From assembly GCA_026874595.1 (NCBI GenBank), contig CM049307.1, forward strand, positions 77,166,643 through 77,230,642: a stretch of 64,000 bases of DNA, in the 5' to 3' direction. The DNA comes from Sipunculus nudus (taxonomy: Eukaryota > Annelida > Sipuncula > Golfingiida > Sipunculidae). Under the pieces are notes generated by a model that was not told the origin of the DNA, made no database searches, and saw only the letters and a program-made list of their open reading frames with translations. How positions within the stretch are numbered: the stretch's first letter is position 1; the number at the start of each line of letters is the position of its first letter. Shown in pieces: positions 57,378 to 64,000 of the stretch. The position numbers and the translations under genes are program-made.

Positions 57378-57455
57378 AAAAAAGCAGACCAAAAGAGCTC
57401 AAAAGAATGTAATCAAGAATCACTGATAAACTGTATATCATTTATACTTAAGACA

Positions 57456-57600
57456 ATGCCTATCCCTATGACAAAACCGGGTCCCCCAGGGGAATCAATC
57501 CCGGACACTCCCACGGCAGACACAGCCGTCGAAAGGGTTTTGAACCCTGAACTGCGCCTGCAGGAAGAAACAGTGGAGGCGGAGGTGGTGAACGAAAAAA
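57456..57600 (+). other. Possible N-terminal extension of the capsid protein, other frame
   Basis: ATG 57456 opens a frame of 48 codons (Pro/Glu/Val-rich, with acidic charge) that runs into the start of the capsid ORF. A run of seven A (57594-57600) lies exactly at the boundary, and the capsid homologues usually have some 30-50 residues before the first conserved strand. The stretch may thus be the real N-terminus, with an indel or slip at the A-run. It could also be a separate short leader ORF. Confidence 0.4.
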
Positions 57601-59037
57601 ATGTTAGAAATTCTCTCGTACGGAACAGATTACTCCACCAAACTCCAGTTCCTTGTTCCCAACCAGAACGACGGTTCTCACATGGTACCCAGTAAAACGC
57701 TTTTGTTTGTGGAAGCGGAACCTGTCCACGTGAGGGATGAATCACCCCTGGACTGGGAAGATGACGTTGAAGGTACCGACACCCCAGTCCAGCTGGCTGC
57801 TAAAAAGAAAGCCCACACGTTCGGTCTTGTGAACAACACCCTCCATTCCATGTTTGAAGACGTGGAAGTGGAAATTAACAACGAACTTGTCACTACCACA
57901 GACAAGACTTACCCTTTTTCAGCACTTCTACAGAAACAGCTGCTCCCTGACCGTAACGCAATCGAAAACAATGACGGGCCCTTGTATAACTACGTGCAAG
58001 ACAGAGATATCAAGGAAGACGGTAAAGTCGCAAGCCCCAACGCCCTGGATAAAGTGGGACCTATCACACCGGGTCAGGACCCCAACACCTACTGTGCTCA
58101 GCACCAGCTGAGACTGAGAAAGTTTTACAAAAACCCCGGGACCCCAACAGGTGGTCACAAGACAGACAAAACACCTGACAACACCAAAAACCCGCAAGGT
58201 GTACGTAAATATGTGATGGTGGACAACCCTCGTGTAGGTGTCTTTCAAATGGACAAATCCATCCCGTTCGGCTACAACATGAAAGTCACCATGATTCGAT
58301 CGCGCCCGTCCTTTTACGCTATGTGTATCGTGGACCCGGAAACTGTACCTGCACTCAAGGGAGGTGTGAAATTGAAAATACACAGGGCGTGGATGCATGT
58401 TAACTACGCCGAGCTGAACAGCGTCTTCTTCACACAAATTGAAAACGATGCTTTGGTGTCGGGTGCAAACAGAATTTTACCCTTAACCCGCTTCAGAGTG
58501 TTAACGGAAGAAATTGCACAAGGGCTGTCTTTCAAGTCCATCTCCAGTGTGTTCTCCCAAACACTGTTACCAAAGAAACTATTCACTTGTTTTATCCCGA
58601 ACAGAGCCTACTCATCCAATTGGACCCTGAACCCGTATAACTTTCGACATTACAACGTGAACCGCATATACGCTCAGCGCAACTTCCAGCGTTACCCAGA
58701 ACAACCGTTCGAACCTGATTTCTCGGAAAACCAAGTCTACACACATCTGTTCTCGGAATACTTGAGAACTTCGAGCTTGTGGGATTCCAATTTCAGTTCC
58801 CAGGTAGGCTATGATGAATACATTGGAGGAAAGACCGTGTTCCCCTTCAACATGGTGGGTGATTCAACTGAAGCCGAAAAAGAAAACGTACAGCACGTCA
58901 AACAGTCCGGAAATGTCAAAGTCGACGTGCATTTTAAAACCATCACCCCCGAAACCATTCAGTGTTTGATGTTCGCCCAATTCGAAGACAAGTTAATGAT
59001 AAACTCCGACCGCATTGTCTCTGTTAGTTGGAAGTAA
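57601..59037 (+). CDS. F54H12.2-like protein, probable major capsid protein
   Basis: ATG 57601 gives 478 residues. Several blocks match the protein family known in databases as F54H12.2-like: 'N-N-T-L-H-S-M-F-E-D-V-E-V' with 'T-Y-P-F-S-A-L-L' (residue 78 on), 'N-P-Y-N-F-R-H-Y-N-V-N' (about 345), 'Q-P-F-E-P-D-F' (about 368) and 'F-P-F-N-M-V' (about 418), ending in beta-strands 'V-K-V-D-V-H-F'. Family members in Polinton-like elements are thought to be the double jelly-roll major capsid protein; size and predicted beta content agree. The stop overlaps the region of the protease leader. The frame is intact from 57601, though the true N-terminus may lie upstream in another frame. Confidence 0.75.
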   Translation: MLEILSYGTDYSTKLQFLVPNQNDGSHMVPSKTLLFVEAEPVHVRDESPLDWEDDVEGTDTPVQLAAKKKAHTFGLVNNTLHSMFEDVEVEINNELVTTTDKTYPFSALLQKQLLPDRNAIENNDGPLYNYVQDRDIKEDGKVASPNALDKVGPITPGQDPNTYCAQHQLRLRKFYKNPGTPTGGHKTDKTPDNTKNPQGVRKYVMVDNPRVGVFQMDKSIPFGYNMKVTMIRSRPSFYAMCIVDPETVPALKGGVKLKIHRAWMHVNYAELNSVFFTQIENDALVSGANRILPLTRFRVLTEEIAQGLSFKSISSVFSQTLLPKKLFTCFIPNRAYSSNWTLNPYNFRHYNVNRIYAQRNFQRYPEQPFEPDFSENQVYTHLFSEYLRTSSLWDSNFSSQVGYDEYIGGKTVFPFNMVGDSTEAEKENVQHVKQSGNVKVDVHFKTITPETIQCLMFAQFEDKLMINSDRIVSVSWK

Positions 59038-59119
59038 ATGCTTGAAACCTATACCTGTCAATCACTTGCGCCAACAGGCTTATGTTGAAAAGGTGAAGGG
59101 AGGCAGGGGACTCAGTGAC

Positions 59120-59749
59120 ATGGCGTTGAACCGTGCAATGCTGCACGTTTACCAAACAAACCCTTCCCAATATTTAGGCGTGTACGCATCAGACGAACTG
59201 AACGTAGAATATGTGTTCAGTCATGCACCGCCAAACCCCCCTTACAGCCTGATTTGTAACGTAGCCCCCCGTTCTCAACCAGGTCAACACTGGCAAGCTA
59301 TATATGTTAATCATTGTTGCATTGAATTTTTTTATTCCTACGGACTACCACCTGTACTGGGAGGTGTCAACGAATTCCTCGCCAGAATGCAAGATGATTT
59401 CGGACTGAGCGCTGTGGACGTAAACCCGTATCCCGTGCAAGACATATACAACCCTGAGAGTGATGTTTGCGGTGAACATTGTGTCACCGTATTAAGTTTG
59501 ATGAATGATTGGCCGCTGATTCCAATGAAACAGGTCATACGAGATTATTATGTCGTGGACCCTCCTGATTTCGCCAGGAACAAATGGTTCTGCGAGAAAA
59601 CATTCCACGAACACAACAAAAATGCTGAAAGCAATGAAATGAAGACAGAAGAAATGAAAGCTGACCCACCCACACCCGCCGAACTACAGACAACAGGGAA
59701 ACCTTCCCTCGCACTCCAACTGCAAACGATGCAACAAGACATTATGTAA
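59120..59749 (+). CDS. Adenain-like cysteine protease (C5 type), catalytic acid position altered
   Basis: This protease trims capsid proteins during particle maturation in adenoviruses and, by analogy, in Polintons. The first in-frame ATG (59120) gives 209 residues; the frame is open upstream from TTG 59015. Motifs: Y-L-G-V-Y-A-S-D-E-L (residue 14 on), then Q-H-W with His57, E-F-F-Y-S-Y-G (residues 69-75), Gln107 before an N-P-E-S-D-V stretch, and Cys117 in V-C-G-E-H-C. Order and spacing match adenain (His, acidic residue, Gln, Cys). The expected acidic residue in the F-F-D/E-x-Y/F-G strand is Tyr72 here (TAT at 59333); a Glu three residues earlier may or may not stand in. The C-terminal 40 residues are charged. 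Confidence 0.85.
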   Translation: MALNRAMLHVYQTNPSQYLGVYASDELNVEYVFSHAPPNPPYSLICNVAPRSQPGQHWQAIYVNHCCIEFFYSYGLPPVLGGVNEFLARMQDDFGLSAVDVNPYPVQDIYNPESDVCGEHCVTVLSLMNDWPLIPMKQVIRDYYVVDPPDFARNKWFCEKTFHEHNKNAESNEMKTEEMKADPPTPAELQTTGKPSLALQLQTMQQDIM

Positions 59750-59760
59750 AGGTTACATTG

Positions 59761-59783
59761 TTTATTCTATTTTTACAAATAAA
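59761..59783. terminator. Back-to-back polyadenylation signals
   Basis: AATAAA on the plus strand at 59778-59783 follows the protease stop by 29 bases. AATAAA on the minus strand at 59766-59761 lies about 80 bases past the stop of the convergent gene 59846-60491. The spacer is AT-rich, as expected for a shared 3' region. Confidence 0.55.
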
Positions 59784-59845
59784 AAAAGAAAAAAATACAT
59801 TTGTTGTTAGTTAATGAATGCACATGCGAATCGAGTCTGAATGAA

Positions 59846-60491
59846 TCAAGTGTGACGTGGTCGCCTGGTTGACATCCAGTCTGCCTGTTTTATACCGTCT
59901 GTCATCATCAGAGCTTCCTCGTCAACTGCCTGGCTGCTTTCTTCATCGAAATCTGCCAATACATCCATATTCATGGGAGCCTTCCTTTTCGTCGGTACGT
60001 TTTTCACACTGGCTTTCAATGTTCGACAGAAAGCCGTCCACACAGGCATGAAAGAGCATGAAAACACTCTCTGTTCTTGTTCTGTCAGGTACCATTTCTT
60101 ATCGTACTCCGTACCCCCGACAGAAATGGAACGCACCAAATCGTAACGGGCGTCACCGGTGTTCCCTTTTGTTTTCATCAGGGAAATTTTAACCCCTCCA
60201 CCGATTTCAATTTCAATGGGTAGGGTGCCGCTTTCCCAATCGACCACCTGACCTAAAACACTTTCCATTTCTTCATGCGTGAAGCTCAATATCTTTTCCA
60301 TGTGAGGTTGGAACTGTGTGGGGTTTTTGTACACATGCACAAAGTCCGGAGTCATAGCCAGACAGTAACGACTTTTCACGAAAGCTTGTCCCTTAACGGC
60401 TGATTTCAAAGGTTCCCAAATGGAAAAAGTTCTGAGGGTTTTCAGAATATTCTCTGATAAGAGTCTGTGTCGCGTTCTTATCAAACGACAT
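59846..60491 (-). pseudogene. Right-module gene, unknown, probable frameshift near the start
   Basis: A frame of about 210 codons ends at 59846 and is open back to TTG 60484, with its first ATG only at about 60355. A well-placed ATG (60491), overlapping the stop of the upstream gene, starts in a different frame that closes after about 30 codons. The two frames exchange naturally around an A-run at 60424-60428, so a small indel is likely. The protein is mixed alpha/beta with 'H-V-Y-K-N-P' and an acidic C-terminal tail. No family was recognised. It is co-directional with 60481-61278. Confidence 0.55.
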
Positions 60492-61278
60492 GTTGAACGA
60501 CGGTTTTCCTGTCGGCGGGGATATTTTCCAACAGAGGTAGGTAAGCAGTTAGCTGGCGCAACTTCTCACCTTTGAGAACAGCTTCGCGTAATAGCAAATT
60601 TTCCCAAGTGTTAATCCTTTGCTGCGGATCGAAACCCACGTCCCGCGTCTTGAAGATGTAGAAGCGCAACTGACCCTGACGCAGCTCGCACACGTGTCTT
60701 ATACACTCACGGTCGGGCGAAATCACACTCATGCGGTGCCGGGTTTTCTCCTCTAAATAAGCCCTTAGGTTCTCCAGGGTTGGTTTCACCCCTCCAGGGG
60801 TGTTCGGGAAAAAATTGTTGACATAGGGAGAGTAGGCTTTAGAAGACACAGTGGAGGTGTATAGCTCCTCCCAGAAGCATTCCGGCTTACCTTCCAGCAT
60901 GGGACAAAAAACACCATCCATGTATTTGTTCACAATTTCTTGACGGTCTTCTTTCAGTTTCAGCTTGTACCCGGGACTGTACACGTTGTAAACACACCCT
61001 AAATTCAACGTGGTTTCCAAAGTGACATTTTTGTTCATATCCAACAAGTCCCGGATGGCCTCCCATCGCTCCCTGAGTTCGTATTTGACATGTTCAGGGA
61101 GGTTCGAGACGAAATTACTCGCCTCCGAGTTTGGTACGCGCATGTAGTTGATATCGCGCGTCATATAGCGGGGTTCTTCAGCTCTTTTTGAAGTTTGGTG
61201 TGTATTCTGCCAGTTCGTAAACTCCTGCCATTCTTCTTCAGCCTCCATGATATGGAATTGTGCTTTCCTCTTGGACAT
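60481..61278 (-). CDS. Right-module protein, unknown
   Basis: ATG at 61278 gives 265 residues; upstream in-frame codons to 61302 are also open. The sequence is helical, charged and rich in E, R and L, without cysteine pattern or membrane helix. The stop overlaps the ATG of the next minus-strand gene, so the two are probably expressed together. It shares a 62-base divergent promoter region with the plus-strand gene at 61341. No family was recognised. Confidence 0.65.
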   Translation of the reverse strand: MSKRKAQFHIMEAEEEWQEFTNWQNTHQTSKRAEEPRYMTRDINYMRVPNSEASNFVSNLPEHVKYELRERWEAIRDLLDMNKNVTLETTLNLGCVYNVYSPGYKLKLKEDRQEIVNKYMDGVFCPMLEGKPECFWEELYTSTVSSKAYSPYVNNFFPNTPGGVKPTLENLRAYLEEKTRHRMSVISPDRECIRHVCELRQGQLRFYIFKTRDVGFDPQQRINTWENLLLREAVLKGEKLRQLTAYLPLLENIPADRKTVVQHVV

Positions 61279-61315
61279 TTTCAGTTGAAAATGACACCCC
61301 ACACCTTGACAACTG

Positions 61316-61323
61316 TTTATATA
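61316..61323 (-). promoter_or_regulatory. TATA box in divergent promoter
   Basis: TATATAAA on the minus strand lies about 38 bases upstream of the ATG at 61278, in the short gap between the divergent genes 60481-61278 and 61341-61619. The leader it would give is very short. Confidence 0.45.
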
Positions 61324-61340
61324 CCCACCCCAAGGGAAAG

Positions 61341-61619
61341 ATGGCTCAAATAGCTTTCCTACGAGGTCAGGACCTGCATATGGCAGCCCCTGTACCCGTC
61401 CCCCCTCGCCTGTACAAAGCCACCACCATGCATGACCGCCAAATGGTGAGGGAAGTCCCTCCAGATACGTTCCCTCCTAGACAGGTGGTAAGGAACCTGT
61501 ACCTTGTGGAAGGGTTACCCTATGTTACCCACGAAAGGAAACCCATGCGCACAGGTCGCAGGGCACGAAAAGGGACGAAAACGACACGTAGAACGAAGAG
61601 AACCAAGCGCAGGTTTTAA
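61341..61619 (+). CDS. Small basic protein, unknown
   Basis: ATG 61341 gives 92 residues; an earlier in-frame start at 61260 would reach into the minus-strand gene. A Pro/Val-rich middle (A-A-P-V-P-V-P-P-R) is followed by a strongly basic tail made of K, R and T (R-R-T-K-R-T-K-R). No family was recognised. It is followed after 2 bases by the next ATG. Confidence 0.55.
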   Translation: MAQIAFLRGQDLHMAAPVPVPPRLYKATTMHDRQMVREVPPDTFPPRQVVRNLYLVEGLPYVTHERKPMRTGRRARKGTKTTRRTKRTKRRF

Positions 61620-61621
61620 AC

Positions 61622-62047
61622 ATGCAACAATCCATAGGACTCGTCCCTCTGACCACCCTTTCAGGTCAAATTCTCTCTACACCAGCAGCACCTCTACCCG
61701 CTCAGCTGTTAGGCCACACCTCCCCTGTGGCATCTCACATCCCACCCGCAGAAAACATAAGGGCTTTCCTACTAGCAAATCAAGCCCGACACGGTCAACA
61801 ATTTGAACACTTTGAAAGGAAATGGGAAAAAAGAACGCGTAAGATAAAACAACTGAAAAGTAAAGAAAAAGGTAAAAAGGAAAAGGTTAAACATTCCAAG
61901 AAGAAGACAGGATCCAACAGGATCCCAGCCTGGACTATGAAAGGAAATACAATACGTAAAGCAACATTCAGAAAACGTGTATGTAAAAAAAGACCGACAC
62001 AGGTAAAAGCTCACCTCAGGACAGTTTATAAATGTGCTTATGAGTGA
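61622..62047 (+). CDS. Basic protein, unknown
   Basis: ATG 61622 gives 141 residues. The first half is Pro/Ala/Leu-rich; the second half is a lysine-rich helix (K-S-K-E-K-G-K-K-E-K) with a K-R/C tail. It overlaps the next gene by 8 bases in another frame, a usual arrangement in compact virus genomes. Function not recognised. Confidence 0.55.
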   Translation: MQQSIGLVPLTTLSGQILSTPAAPLPAQLLGHTSPVASHIPPAENIRAFLLANQARHGQQFEHFERKWEKRTRKIKQLKSKEKGKKEKVKHSKKKTGSNRIPAWTMKGNTIRKATFRKRVCKKRPTQVKAHLRTVYKCAYE

Positions 62048-62726
62048 ACACACAGCATCATTCCTGGGGCAACAACCGCACAAGATGGACAACGCACAGG
62101 TTAAAGTGTGGAAGGTATACCAAATAGAAAGAAACCTTAACAGAGAAAGATGGTTCATAACACGGGGTTGTCCAAAGTGTGACGATTCAAGGTCGGCTTA
62201 CCTGAACGAAAAGAGAAATTCGACCGATTGTATGGGTTTCATGGCTTATATCGATATGTGTGAAATCTGTAACCGTAAAGAAATTGAAGCGTACAAGAAA
62301 CCTCAAAGCTTGCCAGTGGGTGTGGACTTAGAAAAGGGAGAACAAGGCGTGGGCTTTACATGGACACCCTGGAGCAGAGGTAACAGTTTGTTGGAAGACA
62401 GAAGAACGGGATGCTCGGTGAACATAGATGCGCTTTTATGGGGGGTGGGTAATTTTGCAGAAGTGCCTACTTTATTGGGTACCTACTTACACATACCGGA
62501 ATGTTTACTGAACTTCCATTGCATGGGAAAACCTACGGTGGCGTTACACATCAGGACAGACAAACACACCAACGAAACCAAACTGTCATTCTCACAGGTG
62601 CTGGGTTTGGGCAACGTGAGGGAAGTGTTTGATTGGGAGTATTCTGTCACTCTCACACTCCAAACATTTACAGACATTCTCAATTTCATTTGGATTACAT
62701 ACCCTCTTATCACCACGAGATGTTGA
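62040..62726 (+). CDS. Protein with two CxxC pairs, unknown
   Basis: ATG 62040 gives 228 residues. C-P-K-C near residue 41 and C-E-I-C near residue 77 could form a zinc ribbon. The C-terminal two-thirds is beta-rich with W-T-P-W and several aromatic residues. No family was recognised. The AATAAA at 62759 would end its transcript. Confidence 0.6.
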   Translation: MSEHTASFLGQQPHKMDNAQVKVWKVYQIERNLNRERWFITRGCPKCDDSRSAYLNEKRNSTDCMGFMAYIDMCEICNRKEIEAYKKPQSLPVGVDLEKGEQGVGFTWTPWSRGNSLLEDRRTGCSVNIDALLWGVGNFAEVPTLLGTYLHIPECLLNFHCMGKPTVALHIRTDKHTNETKLSFSQVLGLGNVREVFDWEYSVTLTLQTFTDILNFIWITYPLITTRC

Positions 62727-62758
62727 AGAGACTATCAACGGTTGTATATTTTATGTAC

Positions 62759-62773
62759 AATAAACTTTTTATT
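62759..62773. terminator. Convergent polyadenylation signals
   Basis: AATAAA on the plus strand (62759-62764) serves the gene ending at 62726. AATAAA on the minus strand (62773-62768) lies about 75 bases beyond the stop of the gene 62846-63922. Confidence 0.55.
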
Positions 62774-62845
62774 CTCCAATACAAGCTTTATGTTTTATAT
62801 ATCTATGCATACTACATTTCTGATTACTTTTCATCATATATTGCA

Positions 62846-63922
62846 TTAAACATCATTACCCCCACCCTGTTTTACAATTAGCGTTCCCATCAACACATGG
62901 CGCTCTTTTTTATTTTCACCCAACACCCCAATGATCTCGGGACACAAGACAACCTTCATATTTTGCAAACGGTTGGTCAGTTTCTGTTTCTGCTCATGCG
63001 GGATGCTCAGCGTACCCTTTACATATTCTTCACATTCACCAAGCATTTTCTTAACCGTGTCCGCCTGCAAGCATCTTTCATCTAAATTATACCTATCAAG
63101 CGCCATTCTTTCAAGCTCACGACTAAAACGGTACTGGAAATGTTTCATGTAGAACTGTACAAAAAGTGAAGCGTGTGCTGTGAAAGAAGGCGGGTTTTCA
63201 GCAAATATACGCCCAACTGTATGAAAGTCGTGTACGTTGTAAAGGTTGAGAACGTGCACGTGCAGGTGGGGCACCAATGAAATCAGATCCAGGAACGAGT
63301 TGTGCGAGCACACGGCTGTATTGCGAGATTCATCGTCCGTCATGTACAACACTTGACAAACCAGCTCACACAAACTGCGAATCAAACACCTCAGCAGCAC
63401 ATCCCAGTCTTCGGGGATATGTACATTCCATTTGCGAATAGCACAACTACTGTTCCACACGGTGAAATCTTTGTTGAAACACTCTAAACATTCCAAAGCG
63501 GCGCGGACCAAAATGCTCGCCCTTTCACTACGTGTAAGTGGATTCACATCGAAACAATTTTCTGACGGGGGAGGTTTCTGGTTGTATTTCACGGTGAACA
63601 AACTGGCTCTGAAGCTGAGGGCGAACTGTTCCAACACGTGCTGGAAAGCAACAGGGTCTGGCTTGTCCTCATTGTTTTCAAACATTTTCATATGCGGTTC
63701 TAAACCTTTGTACCACATACCGTCCAACCGAAACACTGCGCTGGCTGTATCACGGTCCACAGAGATACCTTCTTTCATCGAAACTTTGTGACTACTTTTC
63801 AAGTTCATATCAAACTTTCCGTATGTTTCACGCATGAACCGCCATTCTCTCTCGGCTGAAATCGTCCTGCTGGCCAAATGTTTCTTCGTCCTTTCAACCG
63901 GGGACACATCTTTTTATGCCAT
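62846..63922 (-). pseudogene. Right-end gene of the element, unknown, early stop
   Basis: ATG at 63922 is followed by a TAA as third codon (63916-63914). The same frame then stays open for 353 codons to 62846, so the gene is intact apart from this one stop, unless translation starts at a later ATG (about residue 25 of the open part). The protein is helical, with many Cys, His and Arg, a long central helix bundle and no recognised motif. It points inward from the right end, as the left-end gene (37995-40607) does from the left. Both have a stop within the first 13 codons. Weak similarity between the two is possible. Confidence 0.6.
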
Positions 63923-64000
63923 TCTTGATTTATAGTACAGTCAAAGCCGTAAGTACATCTGCTCCCAAGTTTTCAGATAAAGGGGTTGCCACATTTAACT
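63923..64000. other. Leader of the right-end gene, cut by the window
   Basis: These last 78 bases would hold the promoter of the minus-strand gene. 'tatagtacagtcaaagcc' is present but no clear TATA box at proper spacing. No match to the left end of the element could be seen. Confidence 0.4.

Larger units (their letters stand above)
36640..64000. mobile_element. Maverick/Polinton (adintovirus-like) endogenous element, right end outside window
   Basis: The gene set defines the class: protein-primed type B DNA polymerase, FtsK/HerA-type packaging ATPase, rve-type integrase, adenain-like cysteine protease and capsid-type proteins. All lie close together with short gaps and small overlaps, mostly on the plus strand. 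Base composition is GC-richer than the flanks. The left boundary is a guess based on where the motif field starts; the first gene begins at 37995. No terminal inverted repeat was found inside the window, so the right end lies beyond 64000. At 26 kb or more it is longer than the 15-20 kb usual for Polintons. Breaks in at least five genes show that this copy is endogenous and inactive. Confidence 0.85.

Noticed and set aside
40909-64000. Herpesvirus or other large nuclear DNA virus integration
   Set aside because: No herpesvirus-type capsid, terminase or helicase-primase was seen; the protein-primed polymerase, rve integrase and adenain-like protease point to the Polinton/adintovirus group.

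Overview
The window is eukaryotic nuclear DNA from an invertebrate, most likely a mollusc. The evidence is introns with GT-AG borders, many (TA)n/(TG)n/(GACA)n microsatellites, tRNA-derived SINEs, relics of Gypsy-like retroelements, and interspersed repeats of a kind common in mollusc genomes. The mollusc assignment is an inference; no marker gene proves it.

Layout: 1-36.6 kb is AT-rich host DNA. It holds one clear host gene, a five-exon monocarboxylate-transporter-like (SLC16/MFS) gene at 14444-22131, whose predicted exons sum to an intact 455-codon frame. Decayed copies of its first three exons lie upstream (8361-10380). The rest is non-coding DNA, minisatellites, SINEs and broken retrotransposons: Gypsy reverse transcriptase at about 11 kb, Gypsy protease and RNase H at 34-35 kb, and a Gag-like ORF at 35.5-36.4 kb.

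From about 36.6 kb to the right edge lies a large endogenous virus-like element of the Maverick/Polinton (adintovirus-like) kind. It is at least 26 kb long and runs off the window. In order it carries: an unknown left-end gene split by a small TIR transposon; a protein-primed type B DNA polymerase with spliced 5' exons; an FtsK/HerA-type packaging ATPase; small basic/acidic ORFs; an rve-type (DDE) integrase; a Cys/His-rich protein; a run of virion-type proteins, including three that share one architecture; a cluster of very small Arg/Gly-rich, hydrophobic proteins like adenovirus pX; an F54H12.2-like protein that is probably the major capsid protein; an adenain-like cysteine protease; and a right-end module of six unrecognised genes on both strands. 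Polymerase and integrase supply replication and integration. ATPase, protease and the capsid set supply particle assembly. That is the gene set expected of an integrating virus rather than of a simple transposon.

This copy is damaged but not old. The polymerase has one in-frame TGA and one frameshift, the ATPase has a frameshift, both outermost genes have early stop codons, and several small genes change frame at homopolymer runs. Most of the structural genes and the integrase remain open. The right terminus is outside the window and no terminal inverted repeat was found, so the exact ends are not defined here.
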